A DNA stretch of 64,000 nt from positions 124,001 through 188,000 of the forward strand of contig NZ_AUCT01000012.1 in assembly GCF_000429905.1 (NCBI RefSeq), given 5' to 3'. The notes beneath the pieces are model-generated. The model did not search any database. It was not told where the DNA came from and saw nothing but the letters and a program-made list of their open reading frames with translations. The translations under genes and the position numbers were made by a program. Positions within the stretch are counted from its first letter, which is position 1, and each line of letters starts with the position of its first letter. Of the stretch, positions 34,949 to 44,109 are shown one piece after another. Source of the stretch: Desulfatibacillum aliphaticivorans DSM 15576 (GTDB lineage: Bacteria; Desulfobacterota; Desulfobacteria; Desulfobacterales; Desulfatibacillaceae).

Positions 34949-35175
34949 GAAAATTCCCCCGCAAAAGACGCAGATTTATTTTTTTTTGCCAAAAAAGCCT
35001 TGGTGCGGTATGCTTGAATATAGTTTAACTATCCGTTTTCAGTATGTTCATTTGTCTGTTAGAACCCTTTTCCGCAGGCAAAGGGCATCCGACCAGGCTT
35101 TAACAGTGTTTGAGAAGATGGCGTTTTCCCGCGCCCCAAAGGGCCGGCAGGCCTATCATAAAGATTGCGTTTAAC

Positions 35176-37824
35176 ATGAATACCCCTCGAACGATCAAGC
35201 TGCCTACATTACTGACGCTTTATCTGGGGCTCTCTATGGGCTTGTTGAGTGTGGGCCTGTTAGTCTGGAGTTATCACACGTCCCACATGGCCCTGGAACA
35301 GCAGATGCTTTCCACGTTCAAGCAACGGCATGTCATAGTCCGGGACGGACTGCATGCCTGCATGCGGGAGGTGACGCTTCACCTGGATGAAATAGGCAGG
35401 GACCGGACCTTTCAGCAAGCGCTCCAGGAACGGGACGAAAACACTTTGCTGGCCCTTATCGAAGCCTTTCCTCACAAGAACGCGGAAAGCGCATTGGATC
35501 TGCTGTTCGTATTGAAGGAGGACGGCGCCATTTTTCTGAACGCCACATCGCCCCTGTTTGGCCTGGAAGACCTCCCCGGCGGGCTGAAGGACCTTTCGAC
35601 GCCGGCGCAAAATGCGAGCGTTTTGGAAGCGTTCCATGTTCAGGGAAAAACCCTATTGGCGTGCGTGGGGTCGGTTAAAATAAAAGATAAAAAAACCGGA
35701 AGGGTTCTGGGCGCCCTCGTCGGCGGCCCTGTCCTTAATAGCAATTTCGGATTCGTGGAGATGATACGCGACAAAGCCCAGGTGATGGACGTGGTTTTGC
35801 TTCACGGCGGCGAGATGGTCGCCTTTTCCAGCACGGTGGACTCCGGCGTAACCCGGACCTTATCCAATATGGGAACAACTTCCGCCCCGTTGGAGTTGCA
35901 CGTGGCCGACGGCATTGTGGCTTCTTACCAGGAGCTTAAAGTAAAGGATTCCGATCTCCCTCTGAAGGTCTGCCTTTCGGATGATGGGATCATCTGGGAC
36001 CGCCTGGCCCAGGCGTTTTTGGGAAAGCTGGCGGTCATGATCATTGCCTGCACGTTGGTAATTCTGCTGAATATTTTTATTTTCCGGCGGATCATCTTCA
36101 AACCCGTCAACGCTATGATGGAGTATTTTCAATCCATCTCTTCCGGCCGGGAGGATCCTGATTTTCGTGAGGGTGGAATTGAAGAGTTTAATATTATAGG
36201 CCGGGCCGCCGGCGACATGGTGAGGAGCTTGCGCATCGCGGACAAAAACCTTGTGGCGTCTGAACGCAAATTCCATGCACTGTTCGACAACTCTTTTCAA
36301 TTCATGGGCCTTCTGGACCGGGAAGGCCGGCTATTGGAAAGCAACCAGGCCTCTCTGGATGCGGTGGGATGCAGGTTGGAGGACGTCCAGGGGAAATTTT
36401 TTTGGGAGACGCCCTGGTGGCGGCATGACTCTTACCAGGCGCAACTGGCTAGGGAGTGCGTTATAAAGGCGGGCGAGGGAAAATTTACAAGAATGGACGC
36501 AACTATCTTGAACTCACAAGACCAAGTGCGTTACATTGATTTTTCCATCAAACCGATCTTTACAAAAGATGGTCAGGTGTCCGTGCTCATCCCTGAAGGA
36601 AGGGATATTACGGAAATACGCGACGCCCAGCAGGCCATGAGGAACCTGCGGCTCCTGTTGCAGAATATTCTGGACTCCATGCCTTCCATCGTCGTCGGTT
36701 TGGATGCGCATAAAAACATTACGCACTGGAATCGTCAGGCGGAATACCATTCGGGGATAAGCGCGGAAAAAGTCAAAGGAAGAAGCCTTGGCGAAACGCT
36801 GCCTGAATTCCCCCTGCTCTCCGACAGCGTGAACAACGCCTTGGAGACGGGAATAATCGTGAAAAACGAGCGGGTTGTCGTGCTGACGGAAAGCAAGGCC
36901 CGGTATTTTGATTGCACGGTTTTTCCGTTGACGGCCAGTGAAATATACGGCGCAGTAGTGAGGCTTGACGAAGTTACGGACCGGGTGAATCTGGAGCAAT
37001 CCATAGTCAACACCGAAAAAATGGCTTCCCTGGGAGGGCTGGCCGCCGGCATGGCTCACGAAATAAACAACCCGCTGGCGGGCATGATTCAGAACGCCCA
37101 GGTCATATCCAACAGGCTCTCGACCAAGCTGCCGCAAAATCACGCCGCGGCCGAAGCGTGCGGGACGAGCATGGAAGCCATTCAGCAGTATATGGATAAA
37201 CGGGGCGTGTTGCGGATGTTCGCCTCCCTGATGAAGTCGGGAGGCCAGGCCGCGCGCATTATAGACAATATTTTAATGTTCGCGCGGGACAAAGCCTCCA
37301 TTTATAAGCCCCACGACCTGAGCGATCTAATGGACAGGTCCATAAAACTCGCCGCCGCTGATTTTAGGGTGAAAACGCATATTGATTTGAAAAAAGTCAA
37401 GATTTTCCGGGATTTCGCGGAAGGCTGCACACCGGTTCCATGCGATCCGGGGGGGATGCAGCTTGTTTTCTTGAATTTGATAAAAAATGCGGCCCAGGCC
37501 ATAGCCGACAGTCCAACCGCGCGCACGAGCGGAGTCATCCGCTTAAAACTGGCCAAAGAAACGGATATGGTGCGCATTGAAATTGAGGACAATGGGATTG
37601 GGATGACCGAAGAGTTGCAAAAAAGGGTTTTTGAGCCTTTTTTTACAACCAGGCCGACAGGAAGGGGAACGGGGCTCGGGTTGTCGGTTTCATTTTTTGT
37701 GGTAACGGAAGACCATGGCGGAGACCTGACCCTGGCGTCCCAGCCAGGCAAAGGAACCGTCATTACCATGCGTTTGCCTCTTGCCGGCAAAGCGGCCTTA
37801 CCCATTGTAGACGCAGGGGGGTGA
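35176..37824 (+). CDS. Membrane sensor histidine kinase (extracytoplasmic sensor, HAMP, two PAS)
   Basis: 882 residues. TM1 (LPTLLTLYLGLSMGLLSVGL), an extracytoplasmic sensor of about 240 residues of the double-Cache kind, TM2 (LAVMIIACTLVILLNIFIF), HAMP, PAS (HALFDNSFQFMGLLDREGR), PAS (ILDSMPSIVVGLDAHKNI), HisKA with His628 (GLAAGMAHEINNPLAGM), and HATPase (NLIKNAAQAI, DNGIGM, GTGLGLSVS). There is no receiver of its own. The ATG at 36 bp beyond several alternative starts (35176) begins the first TM cleanly. The next gene, three bases away, is a lone receiver. Confidence 0.88.
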   Translation: MNTPRTIKLPTLLTLYLGLSMGLLSVGLLVWSYHTSHMALEQQMLSTFKQRHVIVRDGLHACMREVTLHLDEIGRDRTFQQALQERDENTLLALIEAFPHKNAESALDLLFVLKEDGAIFLNATSPLFGLEDLPGGLKDLSTPAQNASVLEAFHVQGKTLLACVGSVKIKDKKTGRVLGALVGGPVLNSNFGFVEMIRDKAQVMDVVLLHGGEMVAFSSTVDSGVTRTLSNMGTTSAPLELHVADGIVASYQELKVKDSDLPLKVCLSDDGIIWDRLAQAFLGKLAVMIIACTLVILLNIFIFRRIIFKPVNAMMEYFQSISSGREDPDFREGGIEEFNIIGRAAGDMVRSLRIADKNLVASERKFHALFDNSFQFMGLLDREGRLLESNQASLDAVGCRLEDVQGKFFWETPWWRHDSYQAQLARECVIKAGEGKFTRMDATILNSQDQVRYIDFSIKPIFTKDGQVSVLIPEGRDITEIRDAQQAMRNLRLLLQNILDSMPSIVVGLDAHKNITHWNRQAEYHSGISAEKVKGRSLGETLPEFPLLSDSVNNALETGIIVKNERVVVLTESKARYFDCTVFPLTASEIYGAVVRLDEVTDRVNLEQSIVNTEKMASLGGLAAGMAHEINNPLAGMIQNAQVISNRLSTKLPQNHAAAEACGTSMEAIQQYMDKRGVLRMFASLMKSGGQAARIIDNILMFARDKASIYKPHDLSDLMDRSIKLAAADFRVKTHIDLKKVKIFRDFAEGCTPVPCDPGGMQLVFLNLIKNAAQAIADSPTARTSGVIRLKLAKETDMVRIEIEDNGIGMTEELQKRVFEPFFTTRPTGRGTGLGLSVSFFVVTEDHGGDLTLASQPGKGTVITMRLPLAGKAALPIVDAGG

Positions 37825-37827
37825 TGA

Positions 37828-38214
37828 ATGGCATTGGAATGGACTGTTATAATCGTGGATGACGAAGGCCCAATAAGATCCAGTCTGGCGGATTTTTTAG
37901 AGGACGACGGGTTTATAACCATCCAGGCGGACAGCGCCGAAGAAGGTTTGAGCGTCGTAAAAAACAACCCGGAAATAAACGCCGCCGTGGTGGACATCAG
38001 ACTGCCCGGGGAAGACGGCAACGCGTTTATCCTGCAGGCTCACGCCATTCGGCCTGACATGAAGTTTATTATCTACACCGGATCAACGGATTACAGCCTG
38101 CCCGCATCAGTCAGGAAAGCAGGGGTGGACCCCGCGCAAGTGCTACACAAGCCTTTGCAGGACATCGCCACGCTGACCGCGGCTATACGCCGGGCATTGG
38201 GGGAAACAGATTGA
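37828..38214 (+). CDS. Single-domain response regulator
   Basis: 128 residues, one receiver domain with acidic pair (IIVDDEG), phospho-acceptor Asp56 (VVDIRLPGEDG), Thr in IIYTGST and Lys in LHKPL. No output domain, so it acts as a phosphate shuttle or by protein contact, probably between the kinases on either side. Its TGA overlaps the TTG start of the following hybrid kinase (TTGA). Confidence 0.92.
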   Translation: MALEWTVIIVDDEGPIRSSLADFLEDDGFITIQADSAEEGLSVVKNNPEINAAVVDIRLPGEDGNAFILQAHAIRPDMKFIIYTGSTDYSLPASVRKAGVDPAQVLHKPLQDIATLTAAIRRALGETD

Positions 38215-40709
38215 ATACAATAATCTCTGACGAGCCAATAACAATCTTAACCATAGATGATGAAGAAGCTATACGCCAGAGTTTTGCAGCCTTCCTTGAG
38301 GACTTTGGGTATGAGGTTTTAAGTGCGCCCAACGGAAAGGTCGGACTGGAAATCTTCAAGGAAAAAAAGCCGCATCTTATTCTTGTTGACTTAAGGATGC
38401 CCGAGGTGGACGGCCTCGAGGTTCTGTCCTCCGTGACCCAGGCGTCCCCGGAAACTCCCATTATTGTGGTTTCCGGCACCGGCGTCATTGCCGACGCCGT
38501 GGAGGCTCTGCACCTTGGCGCATGGGACTATATTTTAAAGCCCATTAAAAATCTCAGCATCCTGCTCCACTCCATAGAAAAAGCCCTGGAGCGGAGGCGG
38601 CTGATTAAGGAAAACCGGGAATACCAGGAGCACCTGGAATTTCTGGTGGACAGCCGCTCAAAGAAAATCCTGGAATACAGCAATCGCCTTAAACACATTG
38701 CTGACAAAACCCGCCAGTTCACCATCAAGCAAAGCATCGAAGACCTGGCACCCACGATCTTAAAAACCCTGTCGGAAAACATTGGAGTTGCGGGAGGCTC
38801 CTTGTTTTTGCGCAACGGACAAGGGCTCGAGTTGATCTACGCCCTGGACCCCGGGCACCAAAAACGGGTCATCCCCCTGCCTCCTCCGCCCCGCTCCGTC
38901 ACCGCCCATTTGTTTGAACAAAAGAAAGCGTTCATCGTTCCGGACATCCATACGGACGAACGCTTCGCCTCTTCCGGGTGGAGCGGATACAGGAACGGAT
39001 CCTTGATGGCCCTGCCTCTCCGGGACTCGGAGGGAGAAATCCAGGGCGTGGTCACCCTGCACAACAAGCTCAAACCTCCTTTTACGGAACAGGACTTGGA
39101 ATTGGCGGATATCATCGCCTCCCATAGCATGGAAGCCATCCGGAACATCAATTCCAACATGGCGCTTCGGGAAAGCGAACAGCGATTCCGGGAAGTTGTG
39201 GAGCTTTCCCCCTACCCCATAGCCATTGTGGGGCCGGATAGAAAGCACACGCTGCTTAACGACAAGTTTACGGAGCTTTTCGGGTATACCATGGAGGACG
39301 TTCCCACCATGGATGCCTGGTGGGAGAAGGCCTATCCGGACCCGGAATTCCGGGCGGCGGTGAAGAAGCATTGGCAAATGACTATGAACGGAGTGGCTAT
39401 TCCTGAAGACGATCCCATCCTACAGGATCGCAAAGTGATCTGCAAGGACGGAAGCGCCAGAACAGTGGAAAGCAAAATCATCCCGATCGGTGAAAGCAAC
39501 CTGATCGTGATGAACGACATCACGGACCGAAAACGCGCGGAAAACGACCGCAACAAGCTGGAGATCCAACTGAGGCAGGCCCAGAAGATGGAGGCGATCG
39601 GCACTCTGGCCGGGGGCATCGCCCACGACTTCAACAATATTCTGTCGCCCATTATCGGCTATACCGAAATGGCCATGGTGGAAGTTGCGGAAAACAGCAC
39701 CATGGAGCGAAACCTCAACGAGGTCATGAAAGCTGCTGAACGCGCCAAGGAACTGGTCTTTCAGATTTTGACCTTCAGCCGCCAGACGGAAATAGAAAAG
39801 AAGCCGGTCCAGGCCCAGTTAGTCATTCGGGAGGCCTTGAAGCTCCTCAGGTCGTCCATTCCCGCCTCCATTCAGTTTGAAAAGAAAATCAATAAGGAAT
39901 GCGGCCCCGTCCTGGCGGACCCGACTCAAATCCATCAACTGCTCATGAACTTGTGCACCAACGCCTACCACGCCATGGGCGAGTCGGGAGGCGTGCTGAC
40001 CGTGGAATTTGACGAAGCCGTTGTTTTAAATGACGGCGACCCCGCCACAATCAACCTCAAGCCGGGTAAATACGTGCGCCTGACCATCTCAGACACCGGG
40101 CAAGGCATGACCCAGGCTGTACAGGAAAAGATTTTCGACCCCTACTTTACGACCAAGGCCCAGGGAAAAGGCACCGGCCTGGGGCTTGCCGTGGTTCACG
40201 GAATCGTTAAAAGCATGGAGGGGGACATCCGGGTGGACAGCAAGCCGGGGCAAGGCGCCTCGTTCATCATCTATCTGCCCCAGGTTGAATCCATTGTGCA
40301 AAGCGCGGCGCCCCGGTCCAGCGCCTCATTGCCCTGCGGCGATGAAAAGATTTTGTTCGTGGATGACGAAGGCCCGGTAGCCCTGATGGGCAAGCAAATG
40401 CTTGAAAGGCTGGGTTACACCGTCACCGTGGAGACTTCCAGCATCGCGGCCCTGGAAATTTTCAAGGCTCAGCCCCATAATTTCGACCTTGTGGTTACCG
40501 ATATGAGCATGCCGCTCATGACAGGCGACGTCTTCGCCCGAAAAATTCTGGAAACCAGGCCCAACATGCCCATTGTCCTGTGCACGGGCTTCTCGGAAGT
40601 CGTTACCCAGGAGAACGCACAAGCCATGGGAATTTCCGAATACATCATGAAGCCCATGGTCATGAGCGAAATCGCCAACACGGTGCGCAAGGTGTTGGAC
40701 GGCTTGTAA
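38211..40709 (+). CDS. Hybrid histidine kinase REC-GAF-PAS-HisKA-HATPase-REC
   Basis: 832 residues, cytosolic. N-terminal receiver (Asp60 in LVDLRMPEVDG), coiled coil (about 125-165), GAF (about 170-315), PAS (EVVELSPYPIAIVGPDRKHT), HisKA with His472 (TLAGGIAHDFNNIL), HATPase (NLCTNAYHAM, ISDTGQGM, GTGLGLAVVHG) and C-terminal receiver (Asp764 in VVTDMSMP). Two receivers on one kinase make it both an input and output node. A TTG start follows GGGGGAAACAGA. With the two preceding genes it forms a phosphorelay; the final DNA-binding output is not encoded here. Confidence 0.9.
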   Translation: MNTIISDEPITILTIDDEEAIRQSFAAFLEDFGYEVLSAPNGKVGLEIFKEKKPHLILVDLRMPEVDGLEVLSSVTQASPETPIIVVSGTGVIADAVEALHLGAWDYILKPIKNLSILLHSIEKALERRRLIKENREYQEHLEFLVDSRSKKILEYSNRLKHIADKTRQFTIKQSIEDLAPTILKTLSENIGVAGGSLFLRNGQGLELIYALDPGHQKRVIPLPPPPRSVTAHLFEQKKAFIVPDIHTDERFASSGWSGYRNGSLMALPLRDSEGEIQGVVTLHNKLKPPFTEQDLELADIIASHSMEAIRNINSNMALRESEQRFREVVELSPYPIAIVGPDRKHTLLNDKFTELFGYTMEDVPTMDAWWEKAYPDPEFRAAVKKHWQMTMNGVAIPEDDPILQDRKVICKDGSARTVESKIIPIGESNLIVMNDITDRKRAENDRNKLEIQLRQAQKMEAIGTLAGGIAHDFNNILSPIIGYTEMAMVEVAENSTMERNLNEVMKAAERAKELVFQILTFSRQTEIEKKPVQAQLVIREALKLLRSSIPASIQFEKKINKECGPVLADPTQIHQLLMNLCTNAYHAMGESGGVLTVEFDEAVVLNDGDPATINLKPGKYVRLTISDTGQGMTQAVQEKIFDPYFTTKAQGKGTGLGLAVVHGIVKSMEGDIRVDSKPGQGASFIIYLPQVESIVQSAAPRSSASLPCGDEKILFVDDEGPVALMGKQMLERLGYTVTVETSSIAALEIFKAQPHNFDLVVTDMSMPLMTGDVFARKILETRPNMPIVLCTGFSEVVTQENAQAMGISEYIMKPMVMSEIANTVRKVLDGL

Positions 40710-40740
40710 AAAACCGCCGGACGGTTGATAAATTCTTCAA

Positions 40741-40776
40741 AAAAGCGGGAAGCCCCCAACGGCTTCCCGCTTTTTT
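40741..40776. terminator. Bidirectional intrinsic terminator
   Basis: AAAAGCGGGAAGCC and GGCTTCCCGCTTTT around a 6-nt loop, with A/T runs both sides. It separates the convergent hybrid kinase and Old Yellow Enzyme genes. Confidence 0.9.
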
Positions 40777-40787
40777 ATTGACTGCCT

Positions 40788-42026
40788 TTAGGCCCGGCGC
40801 TTTTTAAAGGCGTTTCGGCCCAGCTGCCCGGCCATATGCAAAATGGTCAGCCAGGGGTTGTAATTGGGATCGGGCGCCTTGCCCTTGCCCATGAGCGCCA
40901 ACTGGCTTTCGTACCAGGTAAGGTCCAGCATGGCCGCACGATTGACGGCTTTGACGCCCGTGTCCGGCCGTTTCAATTCCACGCTAAAGCCGGGGTCGGC
41001 CATGAGTTTATTGGGCATGTCCGGGTATAAGGCCAAAGGCCTGGCCAGGCCGATCATGTCGGTATGGCCTTCTTTCAGCGCGCCGTTCATGGCCGGGGCG
41101 GACCGGAACCCGCCGGTTACGCCAAGGGGCAGGTTTACGGTTTCCCGCACCTTTTGGGCGTAATCCAAAAAGTAGGCTTCCCTGGCGATGGTGCTGGCCC
41201 TGGCGGCGCCCATCATGGCCGGGCGTTCGTAGGTTCCGCCGGAAATCTCCACCATGTCGATGCCTTCTTTTTCCAGGACCCGAACCACGTTCATGGATTC
41301 TTCCTCGGAAAACCCGTCCTTTTGAAAATCCGCGGAGTTCAACTTGATGCCCACCGGGAAGTCCTTCCCCACCCTGGCCCGAATGGCCCGGTACACCTCA
41401 ACCACGAACCGCAGGCGGTTTTCCGGGGATCCGCCCCAGTCGTCCGTGCGCTGGTTGTGCCGGGGGGACAAAAACTGGCTGACAAGGTAGCCGTGGGCGC
41501 CGTGAATCTGCACCCCGGTGAATCCCGCTTCCTTGGCCAAAGCCGCCGACACGGCGAATCGTTCGATTATGTCCCGAATCTCTCCCAAGGTAAGCGCCCG
41601 GGGAGGATTAAACGATTTTTCCAGCCCGTATCCCAGGGGTATGGCCGAAGGCGCTACGGGCCGGGCGGCCAAAAATTTGGGAATCTGCTTGCCCGGATGG
41701 TTAAGCTGCATCCAAAGCTGGGTTCCGTTAAGGGTTCCGGCCCGGGCCCATGCCTTGAAAGCCTCCATGTCCCGATCGTCCTCCAGAGCCACATTAAAAG
41801 GCTCGCCCAAGGCCCGCCGGTCGATCATAACGTTGCCGGTGATCAAAAGGCCCGTGCCTCCCCTGGCCCAGGTTTCGTACAACACGGGCAATGCCTTGGT
41901 CGGGGCGTTGGAGGCGTCGCCCAATTGCTCGCTCATGGCGCTTTTGTACAGCCTGTTTTTTACGGCCGCCTTGCCCCCTATGTCTATGGGGGAGGAAACA
42001 TCTATATTATTTTTTGTGTTTTCCAT
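40788..42026 (-). CDS. NADH:flavin oxidoreductase (Old Yellow Enzyme family)
   Basis: 412 residues. The N-terminal FMN barrel begins KNRLYKSAMSEQLGDASNAP; the substrate His pair is in GVQIHGAHGYLVSQFLSP, followed by HNQRTDDWGGSPENRLRFVV, the family signature. GVTGGFRSAPAM and DMIGLARPL close the FMN phosphate site. At this length it has the barrel only, without the Fe-S and FAD domains of 2,4-dienoyl-CoA reductase. It would reduce activated C=C bonds of an unknown substrate. AAAGGA precedes the ATG; monocistronic. Confidence 0.9.
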   Translation of the reverse strand: MENTKNNIDVSSPIDIGGKAAVKNRLYKSAMSEQLGDASNAPTKALPVLYETWARGGTGLLITGNVMIDRRALGEPFNVALEDDRDMEAFKAWARAGTLNGTQLWMQLNHPGKQIPKFLAARPVAPSAIPLGYGLEKSFNPPRALTLGEIRDIIERFAVSAALAKEAGFTGVQIHGAHGYLVSQFLSPRHNQRTDDWGGSPENRLRFVVEVYRAIRARVGKDFPVGIKLNSADFQKDGFSEEESMNVVRVLEKEGIDMVEISGGTYERPAMMGAARASTIAREAYFLDYAQKVRETVNLPLGVTGGFRSAPAMNGALKEGHTDMIGLARPLALYPDMPNKLMADPGFSVELKRPDTGVKAVNRAAMLDLTWYESQLALMGKGKAPDPNYNPWLTILHMAGQLGRNAFKKRRA

Positions 42027-42229
42027 AACGCGTCCTTTCGTTTGAATGGAAGGCTTTTTTTATGATCCAAAACCATAAGGACTGATAAACAAATATAATC
42101 CTTAATAGCGGAATGACAAACTTTAGAAATCGGAGAAGTGGATTGTGTAATAAATGACGGCTTGAAAATTTTTTTATATATCGCCCACCCTCCGAAACGA
42201 CAATACAACCAAGGGGAGGGATCGTCCGG
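42027..42229. other. Intergenic region upstream of the Old Yellow Enzyme gene
   Basis: AT-rich sequence that should contain its minus-strand promoter; no clean hexamer pair was found and no gene is seen. Confidence 0.4.
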
Positions 42230-42328
42230 ACGCCGGTGGGGTGGCTCTGCGTCCAGGCCGGAGAAAACTACCTGGGCTGGGTCATGGCGGATTACGTCTC
42301 CTTTGTGGAGGACTTGCCCAAGGGTTAA
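42230..42328 (+). pseudogene. SH3-domain gene remnant (C-terminal 32 codons)
   Basis: One frame reads RTPVGWLCVQAGENYLGWVM then ADYVSFVEDLPKG and a stop. This parallels the end of the SH3 protein at 45564 (GGWVYVRISGENFGWVSTAY then VELL). Upstream the frame loses similarity and has no start, while a good terminator follows, so this looks like the 3' end of a decayed or deleted gene. Confidence 0.55.
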
Positions 42329-42365
42329 AAACCGGATAGTTCACGGTTCTATCATGCCAAACTCA

Positions 42366-42398
42366 ATCAGCCGTCCAATTTGGGCGGCTGATTTTTTT
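42366..42398 (+). terminator. Intrinsic terminator after the SH3 remnant
   Basis: ATCAGCCG-TCC / GG-CGGCTGAT stem around AATTT, followed by seven T. Now orphaned behind the gene fragment. Confidence 0.75.
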
Positions 42399-42501
42399 AT
42401 AGCCTCCGGATATCCGGTTGCGGGATATTCTGAAAAACGGATCGCCCTTGCAGTCATAACAATCTTCAAGAAAGGAAGAGGAAAATGAGGATGGAAACCC
42501 A

Positions 42502-42721
42502 TTTGTTGGGTTTCGCATCATTTTTTTTTTGACTTCGAGCAACGCCCTGAAACAGAGCAAATAATCTCCAGAAAAATGCCCTTGACAGCTCTACCCAACC
42601 TACTAATTTTCAAGCAAAATCGTAGGTTGGGTAGAGCATTGATCCCGGTTTTGGAAGCCCAAAAAATATGCATCTTCCCAGGAGTTTTTAGAATTGTCTC
42701 CCTGCAGCGAAACCCAACAAA
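42502..42721. mobile_element. 220-bp MITE-like element with terminal and central inverted repeats
   Basis: Perfect 15-bp terminal inverted repeats (TTTGTTGGGTTTCGC at 42502-42516; its complement at 42707-42721). A second perfect 16-bp inverted repeat (GCTCTACCCAACCTAC at 42588-42603 with 42622-42637) sits within one base of the element's centre. It has no coding capacity. No clear target-site duplication is visible. Adjacent to the 3' end of the pentapeptide gene. Confidence 0.65.
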
Positions 42722-42752
42722 ACAAAAACGGCTGCGGCATCCGTTCCTTTCT

Positions 42753-43994
42753 TCATTTAATCAGCTTCAAGCCATTTGTTTCTGGATTGAAGCCATCAGG
42801 AAATTTAGTGCGACTATTGTATGTAGCATTGTTTAGATTGATCCAATTTAAATTCGACCAATTGCGATTTGTCATAACACGGTCATTCCAGCGTAGGTCC
42901 GTCCGCTTGAGGTCCTCCCAGGTTAGTTCTGCTTTATAAGAAGTTGCCATGTATAAATCGGTATTACTAAGATTCGCTCCGCAAAGGTTTGACCCACGTA
43001 GGTCCCCTCCACAGAGTTGTGCGCCAAAAAATACTGCGTCACTAAAATCTGCCGCCTTAAAATCCGTCCAACGCAGGTCCGCCAAACTTAAGTCTACGCC
43101 TCTAAGATCAGCATTGCTAAGATCGGCTTTGCTAAGGTTTGCCTTAATAAGTTTTGCCTTGCTGAGTTTGCTCCCACAAAGGTTCGTTCTGGATAGATCA
43201 AGAGAATTGCTTTCACCATTTCCATAATAATGAACTCGACGACGAAGTACTTCTACAATTGCTAATAGATCAGTACGAAATGGGCTATTGGAAGATTCTT
43301 TCTGATTTTTGTGATCTTGTTCATCTAGAGAATCAACAATTGAAGGGACAACCTGATAATTCTCTCTAAGGAAGGCTGTCAGCACTTCCATAACCGTCCA
43401 GTAATCATTTTTCTCCTCTATATTACAATCATTAGCGATACGCTCCAAGGCATATATTCCGCCCAGCCGAATGGCCATATTGTCGCAGCCTAACTGTTCA
43501 ATGGCTTTGGTGTAGCGTTCGGTGATCTGGCCGTCCTCAAGGGCGGCCACCTGTTTTTGGGATGTTGCAACTTGCTCCTGAGAAACCCTCACCTGATCCT
43601 CTGACGCCCTGATGCGCCTGGAAGTCCAATAAAAGCCGTAAAGCACGGCCAGGCCTGCATATATTTGGACGATGGTCTTTCGGAAGTTGTCTTCCATGTC
43701 CGCCCTTTCTTTGACGGGCAAATTGGAAGCAGGGTCAAAAGACTGCATCTGGATCTTGGGGACGCAAATCAAAATCCAGAATAGCCCCAACAACAGACAA
43801 GCAACGCCGATTCTTTTCAGCCCTTTTAAAATGGGGGCGTCATGTTGTGCGGGTTTGTATTCCTTCCAGTTCTGCAAAGCCAAAAAGGCCTTCAGCCTGG
43901 ACCAGATTTTTATGACGATGGGGTCGTATTTTCCGGGCCTGTATTGCGATGACAGCCATTTCCAGACTTTGTTTTCAGCATCCAATGGATTCAT
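42753..43994 (-). CDS. Membrane pentapeptide-repeat protein
   Basis: About 413 residues. Two TM helices (GVACLLLGLFWILICVPKI and IVQIYAGLAVLYGFYWTSR), a coiled coil (SEDQVRVSQEQVATSQKQVA), a helical region, then about 20 pentapeptide repeats of the A(D/N)LxX type (KANLSKADLSNADLRGVDLS ... CGANLSNTDLYMATSYKAEL), which fold as a right-handed quadrilateral beta helix, and a degenerate tail. GGGGGG precedes the ATG at 43994; an ATG at 44033 is possible. It neighbours a PD-(D/E)XK nuclease on the same strand, the kind of pairing seen in defence loci. Confidence 0.8.
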   Translation of the reverse strand: MNPLDAENKVWKWLSSQYRPGKYDPIVIKIWSRLKAFLALQNWKEYKPAQHDAPILKGLKRIGVACLLLGLFWILICVPKIQMQSFDPASNLPVKERADMEDNFRKTIVQIYAGLAVLYGFYWTSRRIRASEDQVRVSQEQVATSQKQVAALEDGQITERYTKAIEQLGCDNMAIRLGGIYALERIANDCNIEEKNDYWTVMEVLTAFLRENYQVVPSIVDSLDEQDHKNQKESSNSPFRTDLLAIVEVLRRRVHYYGNGESNSLDLSRTNLCGSKLSKAKLIKANLSKADLSNADLRGVDLSLADLRWTDFKAADFSDAVFFGAQLCGGDLRGSNLCGANLSNTDLYMATSYKAELTWEDLKRTDLRWNDRVMTNRNWSNLNWINLNNATYNSRTKFPDGFNPETNGLKLIK

Positions 43995-44109
43995 CCCCCC
44001 TGATTTTTTGGTGAAGGGAGAAGATACCACCATAAAATCCCCAGGGACATCCCAAAAGAGCGCCCTGGATGAATTAGGCCATATCCAAACTCCCTGCTAT
44101 TGCCATTCT

